Both the position numbers and the translations under genes were made by a program. Below, piece after piece: positions 40,065-49,292 of a DNA stretch of 64,000 bases; the stretch's first letter is position 1; each line of letters begins with the position of its first letter. The notes beneath the pieces are model-generated. The model was given only the letters and a program-made list of their open reading frames with translations. It did no database searches and was not told the origin of the DNA. This stretch comes from an uncultured Pelagibacteraceae bacterium (GTDB lineage: Bacteria; Pseudomonadota; Alphaproteobacteria; Pelagibacterales; Pelagibacteraceae). Location: contig CABYRT010000001.1 of NCBI GenBank assembly GCA_902521355.1, positions 121,800 to 185,799 of the forward strand. Direction: 5' to 3'.

Positions 40065-40954
40065 TTTTTTTCTACCATGAATTCAAGTAAAATATGAGGG
40101 AAGGTCAATGAAGCCAATCCAACAAATATTATTTTAATAATACTTTCATCTATAGCAAATTTTTCTGAAATAAAATAAAAAACCATTAAATAAATTATTG
40201 CTGTGATTACTGTAAGTGGAATAATTTTTCGTAAAAAAATAGGAAATCCTTTCATCAAATTTTTATTTATTTCACTAATTAAACTGAGTGAGTGTCTTAT
40301 AGAATGAAGAAAGCAGAAATAAATTGTGAAAGCCAATATAGGGTTAAAAAAATAGTTCAAAATAATTATTGAAAAACTATCTAAAAAAAGAATTGATCTT
40401 AAATCATTATTATTACCTCTATATATAAGAAAATTACTTAGCACTGAAAATATAACTAAAGAAATTAAAAAATTATTAGCCACAATATTTTCGTCTATTG
40501 AAAAGTTTAACATTTTAAAAATTTCGATTGTCTCAGCTTTATGAAACAGTAGGGGTGCTGAAATAACTAATGATCCTTTAATGAAATAAAAAATTTCTAA
40601 AAAATTAGCATTTTTTGTTTCGATAAAGTCACTATCCTCTTTGCCAAAATGATATGCTGCAACTATTAAAAAAAGCGAAAGCAACAATATTGGACTTAAA
40701 ATCCAAATTAAAATAACAAAAATAGCAATACCTATATAAGTTATATAGAACACTTCTGTATTTTTAATTTTATAAATTTTTAAAAGTTTTTTACCTTTTT
40801 CATGATCCAGCGCACCGTGAGAGATACCAATTGTAAGAATTAAAAAAAAACTAAAAAGTATAAACGAATTATCTCTCAATACCTCAAAGGCAGAAAAAAA
40901 AATACAGATATTAAAAAAAATAATAGAATGAAAAAAATTTATTTTGTTGATCAT
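40061..40954 (-). CDS. blh: Beta-carotene 15,15'-dioxygenase, Brp/Blh family
   Basis: This integral membrane enzyme splits beta-carotene into two retinal molecules, the rhodopsin chromophore. The iron-binding His residues are in GISHGALDHE, AAYHFGKED, FLHSIRHSLSL and LTFPHILLE, matching the family. About eight helices are seen. Length is 297 aa. It overlaps crtY upstream and ispH downstream by 4 bases each. Its presence predicts a proteorhodopsin elsewhere in the genome. Confidence 0.95.
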   Translation of the reverse strand: MINKINFFHSIIFFNICIFFSAFEVLRDNSFILFSFFLILTIGISHGALDHEKGKKLLKIYKIKNTEVFYITYIGIAIFVILIWILSPILLLSLFLIVAAYHFGKEDSDFIETKNANFLEIFYFIKGSLVISAPLLFHKAETIEIFKMLNFSIDENIVANNFLISLVIFSVLSNFLIYRGNNNDLRSILFLDSFSIIILNYFFNPILAFTIYFCFLHSIRHSLSLISEINKNLMKGFPIFLRKIIPLTVITAIIYLMVFYFISEKFAIDESIIKIIFVGLASLTFPHILLEFMVEKK

Positions 40955-42021
40955 GATTTAAATACAGCTTTAATAAAAATCCATTTTGGCATCTTTAATA
41001 TAATGGATAAGTCCTCAAAAATATTACTTTTATTGGAGAGGAAATTTATTACTGTTTTTGACTTGCTTTTAAACATTTTGAAGAAAATATTTGGCATGAT
41101 CTCTGGCTTTTCAGCTAGGACTTTCAAAAAAACATTATCTAAAAACTTATACTTACTTTTTATATTGAAAGCTCTAGTTTGGGTTATTTTATCAATGTTT
41201 TGGGTAATATATTCTGCTTGTTCTTGAATATTTAGGAAAGTATAGCCAGTACTTAAACGCGTCATACCTCCAGCAGTTCCAATATTAATCGTATTTTTAT
41301 CGTTTTTAAATTTTGGATAAAATAATGGTATGGCCCCAACTTCTTTATAATTAATTTTATATTTTTTTAATTTTAAAGTGTTTTCGATGTAATCAGTAAT
41401 TTGTTTATCATAATCTTTTTCACTATCATCTTCCATTTTTGAAAGCCACGTAGTTTCGATTAAAGCTGATTTTTTTGAATAGGGTAGTGTATAGAAAAAA
41501 TGAACACTTTTTTTTTGATCACAATCAAAGTCCATTAAATTCATTATTTGATCATCAAAAAAATCTTTTTCGGTTTCAATCTCAACACCTTGAAAGTGTT
41601 GCCATAAATTAGAATCTTTATTCTCAAGATTTGGCAGACTGTTAAATAAAATTGCGTTTTCTGTATTTACTTCACTAATATCTTTAAAGAATTGAATATT
41701 AGGATTTTTATTGATTTTATTTAAAATTTTTTTGTAGAATAGTCCACTATCAATACTTTCGTAAGGAGTTTCTTTACAATCTTTATATTCAACATTTCCT
41801 TTAAAATTGATTGTATAATTCTTCCATCTTTTTTTTACACAGTCATCAAACTTGTGAGGTACAGTTTTCCAATATGACCAAGTTTTATCTCTTTTATATT
41901 CATCTCTTTTTTCAATAATTGCTAAAGTCTTATTTTTAAGTTTATCGTGATACTCTAACTCATAAGCCAATGTTAAACCTGCACAGCCACCTCCAATAAT
42001 TATGTAATCAAAATCTTTCAT
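40951..42021 (-). CDS. crtY: Lycopene beta-cyclase
   Basis: It cyclises lycopene to beta-carotene. The N-terminal dinucleotide motif is IIGGGCAGLTLAYEL. The Trp-rich DKTWSYWKTVPHKFDDCV, LIETTWLSKMEDD and GTAGGMTRLSTGYTF segments are typical of CrtY. Length is 356 aa, slightly short. It overlaps crtB by 14 bases and blh by 4 bases. Its product is the substrate of the downstream Blh. Confidence 0.94.
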   Translation of the reverse strand: MKDFDYIIIGGGCAGLTLAYELEYHDKLKNKTLAIIEKRDEYKRDKTWSYWKTVPHKFDDCVKKRWKNYTINFKGNVEYKDCKETPYESIDSGLFYKKILNKINKNPNIQFFKDISEVNTENAILFNSLPNLENKDSNLWQHFQGVEIETEKDFFDDQIMNLMDFDCDQKKSVHFFYTLPYSKKSALIETTWLSKMEDDSEKDYDKQITDYIENTLKLKKYKINYKEVGAIPLFYPKFKNDKNTINIGTAGGMTRLSTGYTFLNIQEQAEYITQNIDKITQTRAFNIKSKYKFLDNVFLKVLAEKPEIMPNIFFKMFKSKSKTVINFLSNKSNIFEDLSIILKMPKWIFIKAVFKS

Positions 42022-42856
42022 TATACTCGATATCTTGCATTATTATCTCATGCTCTTTTATTGTAAGTTTTTTATCTTCTTTTACAAAATATAATTTAAT
42101 TAAATCACCAATAGATAGCACTGTATGTAAGACTTTTCCCAAATTGTTTACATAAATTTTTCCTGATTTATTATAATTTTCTAAGTTTCCTTTTTTTAAG
42201 ATTTCATTTCCAATTTGTCTGTATACTCGTCTTGCAACCAAAATCGAAAATCTTAAAAAAAATGGAATTTTTTTAATTGATATAAAAGAATTATTATAAA
42301 ATTTGTCAGCGATTTTTAGAATTCTTTTAATTTCATCAAAATTCTTTTTTATATAAAACCTATTATTGCTTTCATCTTCAATAACATCTCTTGAAATATT
42401 AGTTAATTGCATTGCAATACCTAAGTCAATCGCTCCTAAAAGTGCTGATCTTTCTTTGACATTTAAAATTTTTGCCATCATTAATCCAACTGTTCCAGCC
42501 ACTCTATATGAATAAACATATAGATCTTTGTCAGTGTTGATTTCTACTTTTGATTTTATATCGGCCTCGACGCCATCGAATAAATCATCAATTATTTTTT
42601 GTGATATTCCAAATTTATCTATTAAAGCCCACATATTTTTAATTATTTGGTTATTTTCATTTTTTAATTTGAAATCTTCTTTGAAAGTATTGAAATTTTT
42701 TAATTTCGTATCAAGATCACCTTTTTCATCTGCTATATTGTCTATGTATCTGCAAAAATCGTACAAATTAGAGCAATCAGAGTAGACTTTTTTTTGGTAA
42801 AAAGAAACCTGCCCAATTGAAAGATTTAGCGTATATCGACAAATAATTTTGTTCAT
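42008..42856 (-). CDS. crtB: Phytoene synthase
   Basis: It joins two geranylgeranyl diphosphates to give phytoene. The two Asp-rich motifs are visible as YIDNIADEKGD and NISRDVIEDESNNRFY. Between them LMMAKILNVKERSALLGAIDLGIAMQLTN is family-like. Length 282 aa is normal. It starts 3 bases after crtI ends. The supplier of geranylgeranyl diphosphate (CrtE) is not in the window. Confidence 0.95.
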   Translation of the reverse strand: MNKIICRYTLNLSIGQVSFYQKKVYSDCSNLYDFCRYIDNIADEKGDLDTKLKNFNTFKEDFKLKNENNQIIKNMWALIDKFGISQKIIDDLFDGVEADIKSKVEINTDKDLYVYSYRVAGTVGLMMAKILNVKERSALLGAIDLGIAMQLTNISRDVIEDESNNRFYIKKNFDEIKRILKIADKFYNNSFISIKKIPFFLRFSILVARRVYRQIGNEILKKGNLENYNKSGKIYVNNLGKVLHTVLSIGDLIKLYFVKEDKKLTIKEHEIIMQDIEYNERF

Positions 42857-42859
42857 TCA

Positions 42860-44317
42860 TTACAAAATTTTATCTAAGACCTTTGCGGATGATAGGACCC
42901 CTGGAACACCAGCTCCAGGATGAGTGCCTGCTCCAACAAAATATAAACCATCATAAACCTCAGATTTGTTATGAAATCTAAAGTATGCTGATTGAGAAAA
43001 TTTGGGCTGAATTGAAAAACCCGAGCCATATTTTGTATTTAATTCATTTTCAAAATAATCAGGGGTTAAATAAAAATCATCTACAATATTTTCTCTTAAA
43101 TTTGGTAATAAACTTTTTTCCATTTTATCTATTACAAGTTTTTTTAGATTCTCACCTTCGACTGACCAGTCTATTCCTGATTTATTATTAGGTACAGGCA
43201 CTAATACATAAAAGCAATCGTGGTCTTTTGGTGCCATACTCGAGTCAGTCGCGGTAGGCCTATGTAGATAATAGCTTATATCGCTATTTAATTTTTTGTT
43301 TACAAATATATCATCCAAGTGTTCTTTGTACTTATCGCCAAACTTTATAGTATGATGTTCAACATTTTCGTATTTTTTCTTTGTTCCAAAATAATAAACA
43401 AACAATCCCATTGAATATTCCATTCTATTTATCTTCCAATTAAATAAGGTGTTATATTTTTGATTATTTAGCATTTTTGAATAAACACCGGGAGGATCTG
43501 CATTACAAACCACGTTATCTGCTTTAATTTCCTCATCTTCACTTGTCACAACACCGACAACTCTTTTATTTTCTGTAAGCAAGTTTTTAACTTCTTTACC
43601 TTTAATAATTGTAACATCTTCTTCTAACATCAATTTCTCAAAACCTTTTATGATTTGTCCCGTTCCACCCATAGAATAATGAATTCCCCATTTTTTTTCT
43701 AAATACAAAATTAATCCATATATAGAGGTTGTAGTAAAAGGGTTCCCACCCACCAATAATGGGTGCATACTAAATAGCCTTCTTAGTTTTTCATTTTCAA
43801 TAAAACCACTAACCAAAGAATAAACAGATTTATAACTTTTTAAACTTAGCAATGCAGGAATTTGCTTAAACATAAATGAAGGTTTATCAAATGGCACATC
43901 TGATAATTCTGAATAACCCTTATCAAATATTTTTTTTGTAAATTTAAGTAAATTTCTGTAACCCACAACATCTTTATGATTAATTGTTGCAATCTGTTCT
44001 TCCATTTTCTTTTCATCAGCTGAATAATCAAAATGGCTTCCATCTTCAAAAACAAATCTGTACCAAGTATCCAAATCTTTTATTTTTATGTAATCATCTG
44101 GATTTTTATTAAAAAGTTTAAAAATTTCATAAATTAAATATGGAGCGGTTATTACAGTTGGTCCACCATCATAAGTGAACCCATTACTTTTAAATACTCT
44201 CGCTCTTCCACCTAAATCTTTTTGTTTTTCAATTAAAGTGACTTTATGGCCTTTTGCCCGAAGTCTAAGAGCTGCTGCTATGCCACCAAAACCTGATCCA
44301 ATTACAATTGAATTCAT
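42860..44317 (-). CDS. crtI: Phytoene desaturase
   Basis: This FAD enzyme makes lycopene from phytoene in several desaturations. The N-terminus is IGSGFGGIAAALRLRAKGHKVTLIEK, followed by the GGRARVFKSNGFTYDGGPTVIT region. The C-terminus GLYFVGAGTHPGAGVPGVLSSAKV is the classic CrtI signature. Length 485 aa is normal. It heads crtI-crtB-crtY-blh, 48 bases downstream of atpF on the same strand, so it may be read through from the F0 operon or use its own promoter. Confidence 0.97.
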   Translation of the reverse strand: MNSIVIGSGFGGIAAALRLRAKGHKVTLIEKQKDLGGRARVFKSNGFTYDGGPTVITAPYLIYEIFKLFNKNPDDYIKIKDLDTWYRFVFEDGSHFDYSADEKKMEEQIATINHKDVVGYRNLLKFTKKIFDKGYSELSDVPFDKPSFMFKQIPALLSLKSYKSVYSLVSGFIENEKLRRLFSMHPLLVGGNPFTTTSIYGLILYLEKKWGIHYSMGGTGQIIKGFEKLMLEEDVTIIKGKEVKNLLTENKRVVGVVTSEDEEIKADNVVCNADPPGVYSKMLNNQKYNTLFNWKINRMEYSMGLFVYYFGTKKKYENVEHHTIKFGDKYKEHLDDIFVNKKLNSDISYYLHRPTATDSSMAPKDHDCFYVLVPVPNNKSGIDWSVEGENLKKLVIDKMEKSLLPNLRENIVDDFYLTPDYFENELNTKYGSGFSIQPKFSQSAYFRFHNKSEVYDGLYFVGAGTHPGAGVPGVLSSAKVLDKIL

Positions 44318-44365
44318 AATCCTTAATTTACATTATTTTTATAAAATTTGATAAACTATCTTAGT

Positions 44366-44863
44366 TTAAGAACTGATTTTCTTTAATTCTGTCTTCGTTT
44401 CTTCAAGATTTTTATTAAACAAATTGTCAAGTTTAGACTTATCAACAGATGTTGTAATAATTTTTTTCACAGATTCTACGGCAATGTTAATTGATGTATC
44501 TTTAATTTCTTTAATGGCATTATCCTTCATTTGAGAGATTTTAGTTTCTGCTAGACTTTTCTTTAGTTCAGCTGATTTATGGAATTTGTCATTCATTTCA
44601 ATTACAAATCTTTCAGTTTCATCTTTTGACTGCTGCATAATCTTTTCACTCTCAATTTTTGCAGTATCTAGCTTCTTTTGCGCCTCATCCAATAGTCTTT
44701 TAGATTCAGCTCGGAGTTTTTCACTTTCATCAATTTCATTTTTGATATCAGTAATCATTTTGCTCAATAAATTATTAACATTTTGCGGAACTTTTAAATA
44801 AATTAGCGCTCCAAAAAATATTACAAAAGAAACTGCTACCCAAAATGTTGCATCAAATGCCAT
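44366..44863 (-). CDS. atpF: ATP synthase F0 subunit b
   Basis: This peripheral-stalk subunit has one N-terminal membrane helix (about residues 5-26) followed by a long charged coiled coil. I choose the ATG at 44863 (MAFDATFWVAVSF), which matches alphaproteobacterial b subunits. A start further upstream at 44899 would add a basic extension within the b' gene. Length from 44863 is 165 aa. It overlaps atpF' by 11 bases. It is the last F0 gene, and the F1 genes are not in the window. Confidence 0.93.
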   Translation of the reverse strand: MAFDATFWVAVSFVIFFGALIYLKVPQNVNNLLSKMITDIKNEIDESEKLRAESKRLLDEAQKKLDTAKIESEKIMQQSKDETERFVIEMNDKFHKSAELKKSLAETKISQMKDNAIKEIKDTSINIAVESVKKIITTSVDKSKLDNLFNKNLEETKTELKKISS

Positions 44864-45443
44864 TATGTTTTTCCATTTCTTTTTTAGAAAGATCTTCAAC
44901 TATGGCTGAAAGACTACTTTTATTTATATCTTCACCAATTAATTGTTTAATTAGATCGGAGGATGTCTCAATTGCAATTTTAGTAACTTTCTCTTGAGAA
45001 GTTTTTTTTAATTGGTCTATTTCTTCTTCAGCTTTTATTATTTCTTTTTCGATATCCTTTTCTAAAGATAATCTTTTATTGTTTATATCGTCCAAAACTT
45101 TTTGTCTTTCACTATTAAAGAAGTTTTTTGCTTCGACTTTTGTATCATTGATAATTTTATCAAATTCTTTAACTTTTTTTTCAGTTTCTTCCCGTTGCTT
45201 GTCTGCAGTTTCGATATTCTCTAAGATTTGTGATTTTCTGGTTTCAAGATTATTACTAATTTTTGGTAGTATGAACTTAGATAAAATTATAAACAATAAT
45301 CCAAAAGTAAGTACTAACCAAAAAATTTGAGATATCCAAAACTCGGGATTAAGCTGGGGCATACCTCCACTCTCAGCGCTTTGAGCGCTATAAGTAAAGA
45401 TAAGACTTGAAGCTAGAAATTGAAAAATTATCTTTTTCAACAT
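44853..45443 (-). CDS. atpG: ATP synthase F0 subunit b'
   Basis: This is the second, divergent stalk subunit found in alphaproteobacteria and phototrophs. An N-terminal signal-like stretch (MLKKIIFQFLASSLIFTYSAQS) precedes the family start GGMPQLNPEFWISQIFWLVLTFGLLF. A coiled coil rich in Lys and Glu then runs to the end. Length is 196 aa. It lies between atpE and atpF, the usual order. The leader may be cleaved. Confidence 0.93.
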   Translation of the reverse strand: MLKKIIFQFLASSLIFTYSAQSAESGGMPQLNPEFWISQIFWLVLTFGLLFIILSKFILPKISNNLETRKSQILENIETADKQREETEKKVKEFDKIINDTKVEAKNFFNSERQKVLDDINNKRLSLEKDIEKEIIKAEEEIDQLKKTSQEKVTKIAIETSSDLIKQLIGEDINKSSLSAIVEDLSKKEMEKHNGI

Positions 45444-45446
45444 TAA

Positions 45447-45674
45447 TTAAAACGCGAAAAGAATAATTAATGCAACAACTAATCCAAATAAACCAGTCGC
45501 TTCCGCTAATGCAAAGCCTAATAGCAAGTTTGGAAACTGCTTTTGAGCTGCAGATGGATTTCTCATTGCACCTGAAAGATAATTTCCAAAAATTATCCCA
45601 ATTCCAACTCCTGCACCTGCGAGTGCAATCGCTGCTAGTCCTGCTCCTATCATTTTTGCTGCTTCTAATTCCAT
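45447..45674 (-). CDS. atpE: ATP synthase F0 subunit c
   Basis: This 75-residue hairpin of two helices forms the rotor ring. The first helix has the GAGVGIGIIFG glycine repeat, the loop is RNPSAAQKQ, and the carboxylate is the Glu in GFALAEATGLFG (about residue 58). The residues needed for sodium specificity (Gln in helix 1, Ser after the Glu) are absent, so proton coupling is expected. A near-perfect Shine-Dalgarno sequence precedes it, suiting the high copy number of c. Confidence 0.97.
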   Translation of the reverse strand: MELEAAKMIGAGLAAIALAGAGVGIGIIFGNYLSGAMRNPSAAQKQFPNLLLGFALAEATGLFGLVVALIILFAF

Positions 45675-45678
45675 TATA

Positions 45679-45687
45679 TCCTCCTTA
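45679..45687 (-). promoter_or_regulatory. Near-consensus ribosome binding site of atpE
   Basis: On the minus strand TAAGGAGGA precedes the atpE ATG by 4 bases. It is the best Shine-Dalgarno sequence noticed in the window and fits the need for many c subunits per complex. Confidence 0.7.
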
Positions 45688-45693
45688 TGTTAA

Positions 45694-46425
45694 TTAATGG
45701 TGTAAATTTAATGCATCATTCAAATAGATACATGTTAAAATTGCAAATACATATGCTTGAAGAAAAGCAACTAATATCTCCAAACCTGTTAATGCAACTG
45801 AAAAACCTAGTGGTAGCCAGCCCCCAACAATTCCTAAGCTAACTACGAAACCTCCAAAAACTTTCATCATCGTATGGCCTGCCATCATATTTGCAAACAA
45901 TCTAACTGATAAACTAATTGGTCTACTTAAGTATGAAATTATTTCTATAACAACTATTAATGGTAATAAAACCATTGGAACTCCACTTGGTACAAAAAGT
46001 TTTAGATATCCAAGTCCATGTTTAATAAATCCAATTATTGTTACTCCTACAAATATAAATGCTGCTAATACAAAAGTTACAATAATGTGGCTAGTGACAG
46101 TAAAAGAGTATGGTATCATCCCAAACATGTTACAAAATAAAACAAACATGAATAAAGAAAATATGAAAGAAAAGTAAGGCTTAGCTTTTGATCCAGCTGT
46201 ATCACTTATCATTTTTGAAATAAAAGAGTAACTGAGTTCCGCAAGTAATTGAATTTTATTTGGTATGATAGATCTCTTCGTGCCTAAATTAAAAATAATT
46301 AATATTGCTAGTGAACTTATGACCATAAACAAACTCGCGTTTGTGAATGAAATGTCTATGTTATTTATTTTAATTTCTGGACCAATTCGGTAAACGTTGA
46401 ATTGGTACATTGGATTTGCTGCCAT
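45694..46425 (-). CDS. atpB: ATP synthase F0 subunit a
   Basis: This membrane subunit carries the two proton half-channels. The essential Arg is in SLSVRLFANMMAGHTMM. The last helix has FLQAYVFAILTCIYLNDAL. About six helices are present. Length 243 aa is normal. It lies between atpI and atpE in the F0 operon. Confidence 0.96.
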   Translation of the reverse strand: MAANPMYQFNVYRIGPEIKINNIDISFTNASLFMVISSLAILIIFNLGTKRSIIPNKIQLLAELSYSFISKMISDTAGSKAKPYFSFIFSLFMFVLFCNMFGMIPYSFTVTSHIIVTFVLAAFIFVGVTIIGFIKHGLGYLKLFVPSGVPMVLLPLIVVIEIISYLSRPISLSVRLFANMMAGHTMMKVFGGFVVSLGIVGGWLPLGFSVALTGLEILVAFLQAYVFAILTCIYLNDALNLHH

Positions 46426-46432
46426 TTGCCTA

Positions 46433-46708
46433 CTATTTTTGCATTTTTTTTGCTGATCTAATAACGTTCATAATTCCAGCTACTACACCAATAAAAAAAA
46501 ATATTAAAATTAACCAGGGTTTAGTACCAAACCAATTGTCTAAAATAAACCCAATAATTGTCCCAACAGCCACTGCAGATACCAATTCCGTGCTCATTTT
46601 GAAGGCTGATCCCATGCTTGAGCCTTTATTTCCCTCTTCAGATTTTTTGTCTTTATCGGTTTTATTTTTTGCAATTTTTAGGCGAGTTTTAAACTGGTCT
46701 TCATCCAT
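46433..46708 (-). CDS. atpI: ATP synthase accessory protein AtpI/AtpZ
   Basis: This is a two-helix membrane protein (about residues 38-57 and 64-84) with a charged N-terminus. The segments SAVAVGTIIGFILDNWFGTKPWLILIFFFIGVVAGIMN fit the AtpI family, which helps c-ring assembly. Length is 91 aa. It is the first atp gene and starts only 2 bases after smc ends, an unusual coupling to a chromosome gene. Confidence 0.9.
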   Translation of the reverse strand: MDEDQFKTRLKIAKNKTDKDKKSEEGNKGSSMGSAFKMSTELVSAVAVGTIIGFILDNWFGTKPWLILIFFFIGVVAGIMNVIRSAKKMQK

Positions 46709-46710
46709 TA

Positions 46711-49284
46711 TTAAGCAACCATACTCTCTGCTTTTTGAAGATCTACAGCAACTAGTTGGCTAATTCCTTTTTCTGGCATTGTTACACCATATAGTCTGTC
46801 CATTTTAGACATGGTTAAAGCGTGGTGAGTTACAATAATAAATCTTGTAGATGTGATTTTAGTTAGTTCCGTCAAAAGATTGCAGAATCTTGTTACATTC
46901 GCATCATCTAGAGGTGCGTCTACTTCATCGAGAACACATATCGGAGCCGGATTGGTAAGAAACACTGCAAAGATTAAAGATAAAGCAGTCAGGGCTTGTT
47001 CACCTCCAGATAATAAAGTTATTGATTGTAATCTTTTTCCTGGTGGACTTACCAACATTTCTAATCCTGCATCTAAAGGATCATCAGAGTCTACTAATTC
47101 TAGTTTTGCACTACCTCCATTAAATAGTTTGGTATAAACTTCATTGAACTTTCTATTCACTTTTTCAAAAGCATCTAGAAGTCTTTCCCTACCTTTCTGA
47201 TTGAGTTCAGTAATACTTTCTTTTAACTTTATAATTGCAGTTACTAAATCTTGTCTATCTTTTTCCATTTTCTTAATTTCATCTTCATATTTTGAAGTCT
47301 CTTCGTCTGCTCTTAAGTTGACTGAGCCTAATTTTTCTCTTTCCCTTTTTCTTTCATCAAGCAATTCCTCTTGTGTTACTGTATCTGGATATTCAGATAC
47401 ATCTTTTAAGTTTGAAAAATTCAGTATCTCTTCTTCTTTTAAATTAAGTTCTGTTGATACTCTTTCTAGCAAATCATTTCTTCTTTTATTCAAACCATCG
47501 ATTGTTGCTCCAGAGCTTGCTTTTCGCTCTCTTATTTCAATAGACTCTTCCTTCGTTGTATTAAGATTGCTTCTTAATTCGTTAATCTCTTTATCTAGTT
47601 CATCTATTAATATTTCATTATCACTTTTTTCTTTTTCAGAAATTCTTAAACTTTCCGATATTTGCCCTTTTCTTTCAGCTTGTGTTTGAGGTTGTTTTTC
47701 TAGGCTATCTAATTTTTTTTGTTGAGTATCTTTTCTACTATTTAATTCATTAATCATTTTTTCAGAATTTACCAATAAGTTTTTCCAACTTTCTATTTCT
47801 TGATCAATTATTTTAATTCTTTCACTTCTCTTAATTGATTCTTTTTTGATATTTTGATTTGTACTAAATGCTTCAGCGTATTCTTCTTGTAGACTTTTGA
47901 TTTCTTCGTTTTTCTTAGTTACTGTTATCGCTAAATCATCATCATGCATTTCATTAATTTTCATTTTTAAAAATGAAAGATTTATTTTGCATTCATCTAT
48001 TAAATTAGTTGCACCATTGATATTGTTCTCTGAGAGCATTTCTTTTGCTTTATCTAACTGCTCACTTGCTAAATCAATAGTTTCTGAATTCTTTTTTAAA
48101 GTATCAAGGTTTAGATTTTCTAGTATTCTCTCTAATTTATCTTGCTCATCTTTTAATTTTCCTTTTGCATTTACCAAATCTAAACCTGACAATTTTTCAG
48201 TTTCATAATATTTTGAATCGACTGTAATTAAATTTTCTTTTTCTTCTCTAAGTCTTTTTTCATTAGAGTTGGCATCAATAATTATGCTTTTTTCTCTAAC
48301 AATATCTTCATCTATTACATTTAAAGCCTTTCTAATTGATTGAATTTCATCATTAACCCTGTCTTTTTCTTCATCTAAGCTCTTTAACTCTAAATTTAAC
48401 CTTTGTATTTTTGACAAGTTTTCTTGATTTTTTTCTCTTATAGGATTTACATTCTTATTCTTTTCAATAATCTTCATGCTTAAATTCTCTAATTTATCAT
48501 TGAAGGACTTAACTTGATCATCAGCCTCATTATTGATCTCGTTTTCTACTTTAATTTCATTATCAATTTCTAAAAGACGTAAATAATATAAACCTGCCTC
48601 AACTTTTTTTATTTCTTCTGAAATAGATTTGTATTTTGCAGCCTCTTCAGCTTGCTTTTGCAAATTTGCTAATTGTCTTTCCTGTTGTCTTCTTAATTCA
48701 TCTGCCCTTTTTAAATTATTTTCTGCCGCGCCTAATCGTAATTCTGCTTCGTGTCTTCTAACATGTAAACCTGCTATACCAGCTGCTTCTTCTAAAATAG
48801 CTCTTCGATCTGAAGGTTTTGCCGTAACCAATGCTCCAATTCTACCTTGACTAATAATCGAAGGTGAATGAGCACCTGTTGACAAATCTGCAAAAAACAT
48901 TTGAGCATCTTTAGCTCTAACTTCTTTCCCATTTATATAAAATTTTGAGCCTTTATCTTTTTCTATTTTTCTTCTTATTTCAATTTCATCGAGCTCATTA
49001 TATTGTAGAGGACCATCCTTGTTGTCATTTGATAAGCTCACTAAAACTTCTGCAATATTTTTTGATGGTTTGTTTGAAGTTCCAGAAAATATAACATCTT
49101 CCATTCCTGAACCTCTCATACTTTTTGCCGATGTCTCACCCATACACCATCGCAACGACTCCACTATATTTGATTTGCCACAACCGTTTGGGCCAACTAT
49201 CCCAGTTAAACCTTCTTCAATCAGGAAATTTGTTTTTTCAGCAAAAGACTTAAATCCATTTAGTTGGATTTTTTTAAATTCCAT
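46711..49284 (-). CDS. smc: Chromosome segregation ATPase SMC, short form without visible hinge
   Basis: This is a condensin-type ATPase for chromosome organisation. The head parts are intact: Walker A GPNGCGKS at residues 31-38, signature LLSGGEQ at 757-763, and Walker B CVLDEVDAPLDD at about 783-794. The protein has 857 residues against about 1150 in other alphaproteobacteria. Between the heads I read only heptad-like charged sequence (about 170-700), interrupted by a non-coiled stretch near 355-370 and another near 415-450. The glycine-rich hinge domain (SMC_hinge) is not recognisable. The frame is unbroken and the C-terminal arm matches normal SMCs, so a real shortening is more likely than an error. 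It lies between the dsbA-like gene and atpI. Confidence 0.92.
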   Translation of the reverse strand: MEFKKIQLNGFKSFAEKTNFLIEEGLTGIVGPNGCGKSNIVESLRWCMGETSAKSMRGSGMEDVIFSGTSNKPSKNIAEVLVSLSNDNKDGPLQYNELDEIEIRRKIEKDKGSKFYINGKEVRAKDAQMFFADLSTGAHSPSIISQGRIGALVTAKPSDRRAILEEAAGIAGLHVRRHEAELRLGAAENNLKRADELRRQQERQLANLQKQAEEAAKYKSISEEIKKVEAGLYYLRLLEIDNEIKVENEINNEADDQVKSFNDKLENLSMKIIEKNKNVNPIREKNQENLSKIQRLNLELKSLDEEKDRVNDEIQSIRKALNVIDEDIVREKSIIIDANSNEKRLREEKENLITVDSKYYETEKLSGLDLVNAKGKLKDEQDKLERILENLNLDTLKKNSETIDLASEQLDKAKEMLSENNINGATNLIDECKINLSFLKMKINEMHDDDLAITVTKKNEEIKSLQEEYAEAFSTNQNIKKESIKRSERIKIIDQEIESWKNLLVNSEKMINELNSRKDTQQKKLDSLEKQPQTQAERKGQISESLRISEKEKSDNEILIDELDKEINELRSNLNTTKEESIEIRERKASSGATIDGLNKRRNDLLERVSTELNLKEEEILNFSNLKDVSEYPDTVTQEELLDERKREREKLGSVNLRADEETSKYEDEIKKMEKDRQDLVTAIIKLKESITELNQKGRERLLDAFEKVNRKFNEVYTKLFNGGSAKLELVDSDDPLDAGLEMLVSPPGKRLQSITLLSGGEQALTALSLIFAVFLTNPAPICVLDEVDAPLDDANVTRFCNLLTELTKITSTRFIIVTHHALTMSKMDRLYGVTMPEKGISQLVAVDLQKAESMVA

Positions 49285-49292
49285 TCACTGAC

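Noticed and set aside
39887-40090. Plus-strand frame inside ispH and other short antisense frames
   Set aside because: Shadows of strongly supported genes with complete motifs on the opposite strand.
47201-47689. Long open frame antisense to smc
   Set aside because: Serine/phenylalanine-rich mirror of the Glu/Lys coiled coil; no start signal and no plausible fold.
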